From the NCBI GenBank assembly GCA_013398015.1, contig VZRR01002064.1, positions 62,001 to 126,000 of the forward strand: a stretch of DNA of 64,000 nucleotides, read 5' to 3'. The translations under genes were made by a program, and so were the position numbers. The notes under the pieces are model-generated. The model worked only from the letters and a program-made list of their open reading frames with translations, had not been told where the DNA came from and searched no databases. Source of the DNA: Oreocharis arfaki (lineage: Eukaryota > Chordata > Aves > Passeriformes > Paramythiidae). Positions 11,995 through 23,600 of the stretch are shown here, piece by piece (position 1 is the stretch's first letter; every line of letters starts with the position of its first letter).

Positions 11995-12072
11995 TTTCTT
12001 GCCTCCACTCTTGCTTCTGCATCAGCATCATGAATGCCCTTCTTGATTGTTTCAACCAAGACAGCTGCATGC
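11995..12072 (-). CDS. CLASP2: CLASP2 exon: TOG2, last HEAT repeat
   Basis: This 78-bp exon encodes HAAVLVETIKKGIHDADAEA and RVEAR with split codons at both edges (Arg and Lys). IKKGIHDADAEARVEAR is the conserved sixth repeat of CLASP TOG2. The acceptor is TTCTTCTAG and the donor GTGAGT. Confidence 0.97.
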
Positions 12073-13206
12073 CTAGAAGAAAGACATTCTTCATGCTATT
12101 TTGCTACTTCAAATTCTAAGCAGTAGCTTTACACTTTAATTAACGTTTCACCAAGTAAAAAACAGCTGCAATACTAGTTCTTGCCAAGATATGCAATAAA
12201 CAAACACTTAAGCACACCGATGGCATAACTGTACTTTCTGCAAAGGTCAGCTCACTTACTCCTTCAATCTAAAAGGATTTTAATCTACTTTTCTGATACA
12301 TGTCCACATATCACACTTAAAAAGTTATTTAAAAAGACCATTTTTAAGACAACTGCCTTCCTGAAGTGGAAAAACTATTTCCACTGTTATATTAATAGCA
12401 TGAAAAGGGGGAAAATTAAGACTGTAGGTTTTCTTTCAGCTCTGGAAGCTTCTGGCATATGAGTTCCTAACCTGAATACATGCTCAAGGAACAGCAAAGC
12501 ACCCATCAGAACACAAAGTTGTGAAGATAAATTGTAATTCAAGGTAAGTTTTGGGTGGGAGGTTTGTTATTTGGGTTTTTTTGAGGGGTGGGCGGGGAGG
12601 TGGTGGGTTTTGTGGGTTTTTTTAGACACTTTGGCATAAATGAAGTGATTTCCCCATTGCTCCATTTCTCAGGTGCACCTTGAAGGATAGAAATGTGTCT
12701 GTGGAGCTGGATGAATTCTTCAGAGCCTTCTCTGGATACCCTTTAGTCTCTTGGCTCTTACCCTGTGTTTACAGTGACCATCCTGCAGAACTGATGCACG
12801 TACTATTTCCCCATCTATCTGGAGAAGCTACAGTGTGCCCTTACTCATTACCACAAGAAGTCCTCCAGCCTAAGTCCACTTGCCCTCTTTTACAGCAAGC
12901 ACACAAATTTCCTCCTCCTAGGAGAAAAGACAGATGCTTACCTGTGTATGCACTGCTCACACGCAGGATAGGAGAGGCAGAGGGTAAGGAGAGGAGGCAA
13001 CAGGGAGCCAAGGCTGGAAGACACAGCTCTCCTTCCCCCTGGCACCTGAATGAGCCACATGACCTGCTATGCTAGAAACGCTGTCTATGCCAGAAAGGCT
13101 GGCCAACACTGAACAACATAATCCAATTAAAGGATTCAACAACAATATTTCTGTCTTAAATTACATTAGCAGTTTATTTTAGGGGAAAAAGCATACTGGC
13201 CCATAC
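12073..13206 (-). other. CLASP2: CLASP2 intron (1.1 kb) with a G-rich tract on the template strand
   Basis: Intron within TOG2. It contains the G-rich tract at 12585-12607 listed separately. The plus-strand open frame 12680-13075 (131 codons) is not recognisable and overlaps no exon. Nothing else was seen. Confidence 0.8.
12585..12607 (+). other. Potential G-quadruplex motif
   Basis: Four runs of three or more G on the + strand are separated by loops of 1, 1 and 7 bases (GGGG-T-GGG-C-GGGG-AGGTGGT-GGG), which fits the canonical G3+N1-7 pattern. More GGG runs flank it on both sides (12553, 12573, 12614). The + strand is the template for CLASP2, so a quadruplex would form ahead of polymerase rather than in the RNA. 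Function is unknown. Confidence 0.6.
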
Positions 13207-13266
13207 CTTTCCAGTGAATGTGTTTGCCACTCTTGTAATAACAGGTCTAAAAATTCAAAGGAGCGC
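13207..13266 (-). CDS. CLASP2: CLASP2 exon: TOG2, fifth HEAT repeat
   Basis: This 60-bp exon encodes RSFEFLDLLLQEWQTHSLE with split Arg codons at both edges. The FEFLDLLLQEWQTHSLER segment is nearly invariant in CLASPs. The acceptor is GTTTTTAG and the donor GTATGG. One base completes the previous codon and two bases begin the next. Confidence 0.96.
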
Positions 13267-14796
13267 CTAAAAACACAGAACAGAAGTTATAATTAAATAC
13301 TCATTTTTCTAATATGCTTGTGGAATAAACACTAACTTTCTTCTTTCCCCCTGAAGGAAATAAACGAAATAAAAGCTCATTTATCTGTCAAATAAGGGCA
13401 TTGGTCACCTTACTGGAAAGTTAAAATATTCTGTACATTAAGCAAACACTGCAGGCTAACTGATCTTAAAACTTCAAAATAATAGATGTGGTTCAATTAA
13501 TGATGTGCTGCTCAAGTAATGTCATTACACATACCCTATGTTAACTGTATTACTCCCAAAATAACAGACATAAATTAATGAAGTTGAAAAAATTATACAG
13601 AGTATAAAATCTTAATATAAAACATAAATATTCAAGACACAATACAGTATTTCTATGGCAGTGTACTTCTGTCCCAAACACTATTCCCATCCTTCCATCT
13701 GCCATTACTGAGCATGCAGCACAAAGGAAAACATGAGATCATTAGTACAGGGCTCTGCATATAGAAAGCACTGCAAAAGATTTGCTGGCACTGTACTAAT
13801 GAAGTTATGTAACTGTATTCATTATTAATCTGAGAATCCTGATAATTTAGCAAACCGCCACCAGCAGAAGGCATACTTTTAAACTATGTCTGAAGCTAGA
13901 TGCTGACAAAACATCAAACTGACACAAGTTAGGGAGGTGTAGATAACAATTTTCAAACACATAGTGATCTTGATTGCCTGAAACTATCACTTTTTCTGTT
14001 ATGCTCCATCTTTGACCTGTTCTGGAAGGACAAATTTGATTTTTGCTCTGCACAAATCCTTTGGGCACCAGCAAGGCACAGCAAGAAACCCTGAAACACT
14101 TCTCATTATTACAACCGATGTAGTGTTTTGTTGTCTTTCCAAAAGAATGAAAGCAGTATGGAGACAATGCCTTCACTGATGCTCACCGGATTGTGAAGTG
14201 CACTACCAAAGCCACCTACAGTCTAATGCTCCTCAGTAAAGCCACAGGACAGGGAGGCACTGAAGCCTTGTGAACTATTTTGCAGTCAAACCTGAAGTTG
14301 TGGCAGGTCAGTACAATTTGGGCTGAGGTAAAACTTGCTTTGGAGGCAAAGGCAGCTCAGACTCAAAGAAAATAGCTCATATGCTCAAGCTCTTTCCTGC
14401 ATACACACAGCGACATCACTTCCAGGACTAGTGTAGGTCCAGAAACAGCATTAACTGCTTTTGTGTGATTTGGTGCAGAAAACGGCACTCTGCCAAAACC
14501 CAATTTTCTCAAGAGCCAATCCAAGTGTTCAAGCATCATGTCCTTGGAGAAAGCAACATGCTGGAGATGTAGCTGAGTTGTGGAACATGACAACATATGG
14601 ATGCTCTGTGTCCTATCTAAGGTAGCAGCCACTGTCTCCAGGCTGAAATTAATTTTTGTAGTTTGTAGTTTACTGGATAACAGTTTCGTGTGTGCAGAGT
14701 TTATGGCCATAGATCTTCTAACGTTAATTTTCAACATATGATAATCATATTTTAAAAAGCAACTGCTTTAATAATTTTCATTTATAATGTACTCAC
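13267..14796 (-). other. CLASP2: CLASP2 intron (1.5 kb), no exon seen
   Basis: Intron within TOG2. Small minus-strand open frames (13653-13874, 13847-14176, 14363-14737) have no recognisable similarity and no consistent splice context. Nothing else was seen. Confidence 0.8.
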
Positions 14797-14867
14797 CTTC
14801 TAACTGCAACTGATTTTGAGGTACAGTTGCTTGTTATTAAAGGTATGAGTCGTGGCACATGAGTATG
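14797..14867 (-). CDS. CLASP2: CLASP2 exon: TOG2, fifth HEAT repeat start
   Basis: This 71-bp exon encodes HTHVPRLIPLITSNCTSKSV and AVR plus two bases of an Arg codon. It matches the conserved HTHxPRLIP and SNCTSKSVAVRR stretch of CLASP TOG2. The acceptor is TTTTGTTAG and the donor GTGAGT. It starts in phase 0. Confidence 0.97.
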
Positions 14868-17800
14868 CTAACAAAAAAGGACAAAGCAGTCAATGAGAAA
14901 AGCATTCCCGAATTCTGAATTTGTACTGTAGTAATTAATTCAAACAGAATTAACAACATACTAAAAACTGCAATAATTTAAAATGCTTACCAAAACTAAA
15001 CCATAGAATACTATTAAATAAGACTGCTGCTAGCATGTCAATTGATTAAAGCTATTTTGCTCCAAAAGGTCAAGCAAAAACCACTTCCAGTGCCATCAAC
15101 AATCACATCATGATATGCAATACTTTGCTGTCAAAAGTAATATAGGAAGTTCAAATGTAGCTGCCTCCTCAAAGGAGTTGAAAGCTGAAGCTATTTAAGT
15201 TTTGCCACAGGAAAAAAACCAGTAATAGACATAGCCACCTTAAAAGTCAGGGTTATAGAGCAGAAAGTGAATCAATAAACATGAAAATACGGACATTCTT
15301 ACAGGGATCAGTACGATTAGTGCTACAAGGACAAAATTTCCTTTAATGCACAATATGTCAATAAAGTAATAAAGGCATTGACATATAATGCTTATGTATA
15401 TAATCTATATGGAAACACCTAACATCCTGATGAGAGAAGAAAACAAACTATGCATTAGATAAACTACATTAAATCCAAATGCATTACAGAATTCCAAATT
15501 AAAGCTGCCTTACTTCAGCTTTTCTTAACTAATTGTAGATACAAAATATTAACATTTGAATTCCAAGTAAGAGCAACGTGATTCAACAAATCATTTTCAG
15601 TTAATTTCTTAAGTCCTTTCTTAAATAAATACCTAAGGTAATTTCTAAAACAGTCTCCAATACAGTGTGAAAGAGAAGTCTAACTAAAAAAAAAATCCAA
15701 GAGCTTAAGAAGTACAGTACTGAAGAATTCTTACTCTCTCACGTATCACAGCTGCAGGATATAAACACACAAATCACCAAAAAAGCAGAGATAATCATCA
15801 GCTCACAGAGTACTGCCAATTTCAGAATTAGGAGGGAATTAATCAAAAATTCTGGAAGAGCCTAACAGTTACATTTGTTCGTCTTGATGCATTTTTAAAC
15901 ACAGTTTTAGGGGGTTTGTTTGTGTTTTGCATAGTTTGCAAATTGAAAAGAGGCATATGACATCCATAAAGAGACAGCAGACAAATCAGGGGTAAAAATA
16001 AAGGTTTTTTACAGATGAAGAAACCTGTACGTTCCAAGCCTTTGGAGCTATTGATGTTGTCATTTCTAGAAAGTGTTTTGCTAAGCAATCAAAGCCTCAC
16101 GCTCACTTTCATTCAGTTTTTAAGACAGCACATTTCATCTGCTACTCCTCTGAGGATGTAATGATACATGCTTCCTCCCAAACCACACTGCAGATCAGCT
16201 GACTAACCTGAATCCCACCTCCATCTGAACAAGACTTCTGCCACCATGCCATCTCTCCATCATTCCCTGTCTGCCCCCACGCCATCTCTCTATGATTCCC
16301 TCCCTGCCCCCCATCTTCTTTTTTTAAATTGGTTTCCCGATTTACTAAGAGTCAAACACGAGCAATCAAACTACAGTGTAAGAACTTCCTAGAGAAGAAA
16401 TATGAAATTTAATAAAGGCATGAAGATGAGACGAAGGTCTTCAATATCACTGGTATAATACAGTGTCCCTCCTTTTATGTAGACTCACTCTACAGCAATT
16501 ACACAGTAAAGCACCAGGAACTGAACTGGCTGTCACTGGATTCTGGTGGGAGTTTTTGAGCAAAACACTGACTCCAAAAACTGCAGTAGCTTGGGTTATA
16601 AGTATTCAATTGATCACAGACACCCTGACCAATAGTCATTCAGTACAAAGGATAGAAGCCCAAAGGGGCATGCGGCTGCACTTCTATTTGATATTTAATT
16701 CTTTTTCCACCGAAACATGAATTTTCTGGCAAAACACCTCACATATGCCATTTATTGGCTGGGTATTTGGATAAGATTTTCTCGCTTTTATGCTTCCAAT
16801 CCACTGTGTCAAGTCACAGCTAAGAAGAACAGAAATTTAAGCAATGTCAGGGTAACTATAGCTGATGTGTAAGCTTGTCTTCAAATGAACTGAACCAATA
16901 AAGCCAATTTATTGTAATTGCTGAATTTTTATTTCATGCTGCTTTTCTCGTGCTTGATTTGGCTCCCGTGGACAAGCCAGGGTTAGCTTCTTACATGCCT
17001 GAGCTTGTCTTATACTACTGCAAATGCTATTGCTCTCTTACAGCTTTAATAATCCTGTGCAAGGTTCCTTCACTCTTAACTCTTCACTCCTTCACTCTTA
17101 AGTCTGTGCCATCTCACAATGGAGTAAGAGTAGGGGGAAAAATGCCAAGGGATTTTATCTGAGCCCAAGTGCTGATGCAAAGGTCATGCAGGCAGAGGTC
17201 TCAGAGCACATTCTCAGAGGCAAAGACAGAGCAAGTATAGATTCCAAAACATACTGAGGACGGCAACAAAAGGTTTAAGTGATGAAACCATCATCACAGG
17301 TTTTCCAACAACTTATGAAATTAATACCACTGATGAGATCACAGTAAATAGCAGTAAGTGCTTGGCATTAAGAACACCACAACTTCTAATATAGAAACTA
17401 CAGGCAATCCCCCACTTTGTGTGAAACACAAAAATATCAGTACAAGTCCCAAAACTCTAAATATCTTGCCTGAGACACCAGCCAGTAGAAGATGCTCAAA
17501 GAACATTCAGTAGAAAACAGCTAGGAGAGAGCACTCCTCTGTTCCGTATGTTAGAGCTTTAAGGAGTCAGCTCAGAAAGTTCTTAAACCTGGGGATTCAA
17601 GCCTCTACTGGATTTTTCTTTCGTGAACTTGTGCTTTCTGAACAGACCCATGTATGTGTAGCCTCTTCAACATTTTATCATTAACTCCATGGTTCCAAAT
17701 TCTTCAGGGGGAAAAGAAATACCTTTGTTTTGTTGTTTGCACTTTTAAAAATCTCACTAGTTTCTTAGCTACTAGTTTAACTTCGTTTTTCCAAGAAGGC

Positions 17801-18092
17801 AGTTAAAAGCAGTTGCCCTTTGAAACACACTTGGCCTTTTTTCAATTAACACATTACAAAAAACCTCCCCAAACCATGAAAACAGACTTGCTTTTCATAC
17901 CTATACTTCCATCTTCACTATGACAATGATGCCAATTGGTTTCAACAGCATACAGTATTTGTCCACTCATGAGAAACATTATTCCTCTGCTAAAGAACGA
18001 TTTAAAAACCTGTATTTCAGGATAGTTATTATCTCTGCCAAGAGCCACTACCTGAAAATTCCTAGCAGGCAAAGTGAGAGAGGAACACCTAC
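14868..18092 (-). other. CLASP2: CLASP2 intron (3.2 kb), no exon seen
   Basis: AT-rich intron. It contains an imperfect 33-bp tandem duplication at 16248-16313 and a duplicated CCTTCACTCTTAA motif near 17066-17101. No exon or known mobile element was recognised. Confidence 0.75.
16248..16313. repeat. Imperfect tandem duplication of a 33-bp unit
   Basis: Two adjacent 33-bp copies, each starting GCCATCTCTC and ending in CTGCCCCC-type sequence, differ at only a few positions. The unit is pyrimidine-rich. This is a local duplication in an intron with no evident function. Confidence 0.75.
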
Positions 18093-18228
18093 CCGAATAA
18101 TGAACCTGATGGCTGCGCACCCAGAGGTCGCCATCACTTTGGCGCTGTTGGGAACCAGGTTAAAAAGAGTAGGCACAATTGCTTCCGCGCCATGGTCAAA
18201 CTTGTTTCCCAGAACAGTTGAAAGGTGG
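18093..18228 (-). CDS. CLASP2: CLASP2 exon: TOG2, third and fourth HEAT repeats
   Basis: This 136-bp exon encodes HLSTVLGNKFDHGAEAIVPT, then LFNLVPNSAKVMATSGCA and AIRFIIR. The NKFDHGAEAIVP and PNSAKVMATSG stretches are hallmarks of CLASP TOG2. The acceptor is CTAAACAG, with one base completing the split Ala codon. The donor is GTAGGT after the CGG arginine codon, phase 0. The open frame reads through the donor for 11 codons into the intron, which is not meaningful. Confidence 0.97.
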
Positions 18229-19717
18229 CTGTTTAGGGAAAAGAAATACAACTTGTTAACATAAATTAATTTCTTAGTCTTAAAACAATGAAGTTCACTG
18301 TGGATTTTAAAGACTCATCTCTCCAAACAACTGAATTTCTCAATTTTATGATTTCCAGACACACTACGAAGCCAAATGTTAATAACTTTATCTCATAAAG
18401 AAAAACAAATACTACAACTGGAAAGCCTAAATTCTCATGTCCACATAAAATATACTTGTATTTCTGCTTTGTAACACACTTTGAGACTTATAAATCGAAA
18501 ATTTTACAAATTATTAAGGGGTTTTCTCCCCTTTGAATGTAGGCAAAACTACTGAACTCACCACAATCGGCCAACCATAAAAACTGACTGCATTGTCTGT
18601 TAAAGATTATGTTTTCAGTTTTAACAAATATAAAAACACATACCACACACAGTAATTTAACTGCCCATTGGTGACAACAAATGCTTCTTTTGTGCAGAGA
18701 CACTATATAAAAAGAATTTGTAGCCGGCAGCAAATGACACATCAAATATATCAAAGTTTTAGGGATAAAGGAAAATTCCAGGTTGTTAGGCCTGGGTGAG
18801 AACATTTGCAGAGTACTTTCATATTACTCCTGACTTTATGTTAGGAAAGGTTACTATTATTTTCTCAAAGTCTCAATTTCCTTGGAAAGGGCAGTTGTAT
18901 GCTTCAACATCTCCCCTCGGTCTGTTCAAATCAGAAGACCAGAATAGCGTAAGTGAACTCTCTGGCATTCCTGTTTTAGATTGCCACTGAAAATGAGTGG
19001 TTACATTAATCTCTTTCCAGAGGATAAAAAAGTAATGGAAAACATGGAAGTGGGAAAGACTACTCTGCCCTTGAATTTAAAGGAATCTGCAAGATTTCAT
19101 TTCAATTTAGCCACGGCTTCTAAAATTATCATGGTCATCTGTGTCTTGCCCAGAGAGATAATCCTGGAAGTGTTCAAGGCCAGGCTGGATGGGGCTTTGA
19201 GTAACCTGGTCCTGTGCAAGGTGTCCCTGCACCACCAGGGGTGTTGGAAGTAGTTGATCTTTAAGGCCCCTTTCAAGCCAAACCCATTCCATGATTCCAT
19301 GAGAGGTACTACATCACCAAAACACTCTATGTTCAAACCACTACAGGGCTATTCATGCTGCCTTCACAAGCAGCCCCAATAAAGTTCCGTGCCAATCACC
19401 CAAGCATAAGTGATCCTAAGGTTAGTCCCCAGTGTCACTCAGAGCAGTCTGCACTAAGTACTCAGTGCAACGATGGTAACTAGTTATTCACATGCAATCT
19501 GTTACAGGGTTATCAACTACGTGCATCCCCTAAGAGAACAAATTCCTTTAAGCATTTCTTCCTCTCTGTGGCTTCAGATCCTGACTTGACTCTTTACTCG
19601 CCACAGCATACAGCAGTCCAACAAGATAATCTCTCCTGCAACACCGATAAAGCATCTCTAAATCAAACCCACACTAACACCTAGCAAGGTACACAAAGGC
19701 ACACGAACTGTACTTAC
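18229..19717 (-). other. CLASP2: CLASP2 intron (1.5 kb) with a CR1 insertion
   Basis: Intron between TOG2 exons. The CR1 fragment at 19140-19302 is its only recognisable content. Several short open frames on both strands at 19097-19336 fall within that CR1 copy. Confidence 0.85.
19140..19302 (+). mobile_element. CR1-type LINE 3' end
   Basis: The + strand carries the CR1 3'-terminal blocks GTGTTCAAGGCCAGGCTGGA, TGGGGCTTTGAGTAACCTGG and GTTGGAAGTAGTTGATCTTT. It ends in CCATTCCATGATTCCATGA, the octamer-like CR1 tail. The insertion reads on the + strand, opposite to CLASP2, and is about 160 bp, heavily 5'-truncated as is usual for CR1. It lies in the intron between the exons at 19718 and 18228. 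Confidence 0.92.
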
Positions 19718-19863
19718 GCTACAGTAATGCAGGCTTCTCTAACCACCTGGGATCTGAGATCCTTGGCTGACAGCTTGAAAGCACCATCCAACAGCCGTAA
19801 ATGCTGGAAAAACCCATCGTACTGTGCAGCTCCAGCCACAAGCAAGGACCGAACCTTCTTCAG
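19718..19863 (-). CDS. CLASP2: CLASP2 exon: TOG2, second and third HEAT repeats
   Basis: This 146-bp exon encodes LKKVRSLLVAGAAQYDGF, then FQHLRLLDGAFKLSAKDL and RSQVVREACITV. The translation is nearly identical to mammalian CLASP2. It forms the second repeat, whose KK..R basic surface faces tubulin, and the start of the third (DLRSQVVREACIT). The acceptor is TTTTTTAG and the donor GTAAGT. It starts in phase 0 and ends with two bases (GC) of an Ala codon. Confidence 0.97.
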
Positions 19864-20508
19864 CTAAAAAAGTAACACGTTTGGTTTAGGACACTGTCAA
19901 CATGCATTTCAAAATAATAAAAAAAAGAGAATAGATTCACTGTGCAACAATATACGTAGGCATGTCTTTAAAGCAAAATCTTTAAAATATATGGCAGTAA
20001 TCTAAAAAACTGTAAAAAGTTTGTATTATTTAAACTCCAGAGCTAAAAAAAATCTCAGAACCCAGAATACAAATACACAAACACATAATTCTGTTCACAT
20101 ACCTGTTTGTAAACACTAAGATGCTAGAAACCTGAATAAAAAATATAAATGCTACATGCACACAAACATTTTAACCCTGTATGCGAAACTTTTCATAGCT
20201 GCACACCTCTTGGTACTAATGCTAGCAGTTAACCTGCAGAATATGTAATTTTGCATAAATGCCAAATTTAAACATACGATGGCTTTTAGAAAAGCTTCCA
20301 CTTAAATGTCAGCAAAAATGCATTTTAGAATTTAAAAAATACTCAAACTTCCTTGGTATACAGAAATTCAAGGTTTAAAAATTAAAATGAAAATTTCTTT
20401 CATTATCTGGAGTGTAATGACTTTAAGAAAAAAAAATTTTCAAATATCTGGCTGCCTGTGCTTTATGAAACACACCCACCCAAACCTGACACCAGATAAA
20501 ACATTTAC
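19864..20508 (-). other. CLASP2: CLASP2 intron (645 bp)
   Basis: Short AT-rich intron between two TOG2 exons. Nothing else is recognised in it. Confidence 0.85.
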
Positions 20509-20601
20509 CGCGTTAGTTCGTTGATCCCAATCGTGTTTGTCATCTGAGAGAATTTCCCTGATTTTGTTCAACGTTTCTTCAAGTTCTCGACTAGAATAGA
20601 T
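20509..20601 (-). CDS. CLASP2: CLASP2 exon: TOG2, first HEAT repeat
   Basis: This 93-bp, 31-codon exon in phase 0 at both ends encodes IYSSRELEETLNKIREILSD and DKHDWDQRTNA. It is the first helical hairpin of TOG2. The HDWDQR turn carries the tryptophan typical of the tubulin-binding face of TOG repeats. The donor is GTAAAT and the acceptor is TACTTCAG. A symmetric exon of this size could be skipped without a frameshift, but the domain would be broken. Confidence 0.97.
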
Positions 20602-23600
20602 CTGAAGTATTAAAAATAATAATAAAAAAACCCATAAAGTTAATATCCCAGGTAATGTGATGAAGAAAAATAGCTTGAGAAGAATTAAAATACAATTCTA
20701 ATCCTTCAAATCTTCCCCGCCAGGTTCCAGAGAACTGTGTAAGAATTATAAATGGGCATTTTAAGACCAACTTGTAAGGATATGACTGAGTAGTGAATTC
20801 AGCGAATATTCATTTAAAAAAAAAAGGCTGAAGAAGCAACATTTTCCTCAAGATATTACCTTTCACCTTTGTGATGAGCTAATCATATCTACAATTTCAT
20901 TCACTCCACTTAAAAAAATAAATAATTCAACAGGAGCAGAGGTTTAAGATAATCTGCTGCAATATTACTGCAACTCAATTTCATTTTCATACTCACTCTT
21001 AGAATGAAACTCAACCAACATTTTAACTCATTGCAACTCTTTTGGAGCTGGGACTCTCTGAGGAACTAACTGGGCTGCGAGAACACTAAAATTAAAATTT
21101 GTCTGAAAAATTAAATTAAAAGGCTTCCATAGCTTCTCTATATATTACTACTTTAGGACTACCATTTACTAACTTATCCAGTCAGTAAAAAAATATAAGG
21201 AGCCACCTGTAGTCAGAGTTCTCACTATACAGTAAGACCATCAATACTGAAGCCTGAATAATCTAATCATGCAACAGTCACTATTTGGTTATAAATGAAT
21301 TACGTCTTTATTGAACTGTACATGTAAAAGAATAGATTTCTAAAGAAGAAAAGAATAAAAAACCTACTAATGAAAACATATTATTGTCAAATAAACTGAC
21401 TGCCCTTCTATTTTCTGGGACATAAGTCAAAGGATGCTTTTTTCTGCTTCCACTGCACATGCGAAATTTAAAAGTTCTTTTTTCCTCCAGACTCAGAACA
21501 GGTTTAAGAGGATATGAAGCAAATTACTAAGCAGAAACTTGATCTTGCCATGTTCTTTTTCTAAAAAACATATTTTCAGCTAAACATTTCCAGTTTTTTG
21601 GATCAGATGTTTTTTTAAATAATCACCTTGGGCAAAACTCAGAGGCCCATACACAAGCATCTGGGGCCACTGGGACAACATTCGAGACACATGCAAGACA
21701 CATTCAAGACATGGGGCTGGCAGATATGGGTCAGGACTTCAAGGAAACTCATACCTTTCTACAGTGAAAGCTGGACACCAGCATGATAACTTAGGTAGCA
21801 CTTAAACAGCAGGGCCTGATGCTCCCTCATTATTTAAGTACAAGACATAATTTTTGTATGTGCAAGAGCACACAGAGGAAGCAAGAGCCAGTGGTTAGGA
21901 CACCTTGCTTTGCATGAATTGCTTAAGAGCTTTGCCTATTGAACAGACTGTTCTAGCAGGTATATATGCATCTTTGATCTTACTGTAAAAACAATGGAAT
22001 GTCTTTCTTCTGTTCTGTGGTTAAGCTGAATCATTCTTTTCTTTGATATAGCTTTATTTCCCAGGCATCTTCATATTACTGTAAAGGTTATTCCAAATAC
22101 AGTCTAGTTTCCCAGTTTCCTGAGCATATCAAATTAATTTAACTTACAGAAGATATGGAAGCCTTAACTCTATTGACATCTGCTTTTTCCAACATTTTAA
22201 CAGAATATGGTTATGGAGTCATGCATATTTCATGATGGAACATGGAGGAGGTGAAAGACATCAGAGCTCTAAAACACCTGCATAAGAGGTTTCCAGAATT
22301 AACAAGGTAGGAAGCGTCTCAGAAACAGATGAATTAGTGCATCCAGACCAGCTTCACTCTAAGATGGAAAACGATTTCTGAATATACTTTACCAAAAAAC
22401 CTGAGATTTTTATTACCACACAGCTGTGTGAGCTCTTCCAGGATACACCATGGAAGCAGCTTTGCAGTTCTATACAGGAGATATGACTGCATCCATAAAA
22501 CCCAGAAAGCTCTTCCTCATGATTACTGTTTCCTTCACTGGAAGTCACTAAATACTAGACGTATAATGTTTTTATATACAAATATACTTACAACGAAAAA
22601 ATGACTTAATGAAAAAAATTGAGTCCAAGTATAACAGACTTTCTACTCCACTGTCCACAAAACCAAACATGAGTCTTGTATCACCATCTAATATATTTGT
22701 GTATACTGGTAGCCTATTAATAGTTGTTACACAGCCTTACTTTATTCTAACACTAATTCTGTAAGTACCATACTTTTAAAAGAACCAACTATTACATGTG
22801 TCTCAGTAACCTTTTCAATCAGAATTAATTTCCATTATGAAAGAAAATTTTTATTTTTCTTTAAAAGTGTAAGGGACTAGTCACTGGTTAACTCAAGATG
22901 CAGCTTCATATTACAGTGACGCTTCATGCCATCAGAATTCAAGACATGAGTCAACCTCCTCGGGATGTCCCTTTACCATAACCCACCTTGACCTTTCTCT
23001 TGCTCAGTTCAGAGCTTTATTATACAGAAAGCTCATCCTGCAAGAGGAGAGGCAAAAAGTTCTCTGGAAACTCAGCATTTCTCTGTGAACTCATCACAAA
23101 GAAGTGAAGTGCAACAAGAAGGGAAGCAGGATGATGCCTTTTGGTGGCATCTAACTGACGACCCTTCAATGCACACTCAAACCTCAGTATGAAGTCTTGG
23201 TCAAGGTACAAAAACCTTTCGCAAGCTGATTCATTAAGCAAATCCTGAAAACGGGATGCCTGTTGTCAGCCTCTGTGTCATGAGAGACCATGCTGTACAG
23301 TACAGTTAATGCTGAAAGACTGAAACATGCTGGGCACCAGACAAACACAGAAACAACCTGGACAATGGGTTAATGTCCACCATATTAGCATTTCTAGGCA
23401 AAGAACTTAATTTTTTCTTTAATTACCTGGCACAAATAGAACTGGACTGAGGAATACCCAAATTGGCACTGAAGTGTAGAATTTAATAAACGGTAAAATT
23501 TTATCTTGTCATGAAATGAAAACCATAATTCCACTGAAAAATCCTGTATTTTCAAGGTAGTACATACCTACTTTAATTTCACAGGAATAAAAGGCAATAT

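Noticed and set aside
12680..13075. 131-codon open frame on the + strand
   Set aside because: Antisense to CLASP2 inside a TOG2 intron, no recognisable similarity, no conserved features.
16248..16313. Short tandem repeat considered as a CRISPR-like array
   Set aside because: Only two adjacent copies without spacers, in a vertebrate intron.
19097..19336. Several short open frames on both strands
   Set aside because: They fall in the CR1 LINE fragment and are not genes.
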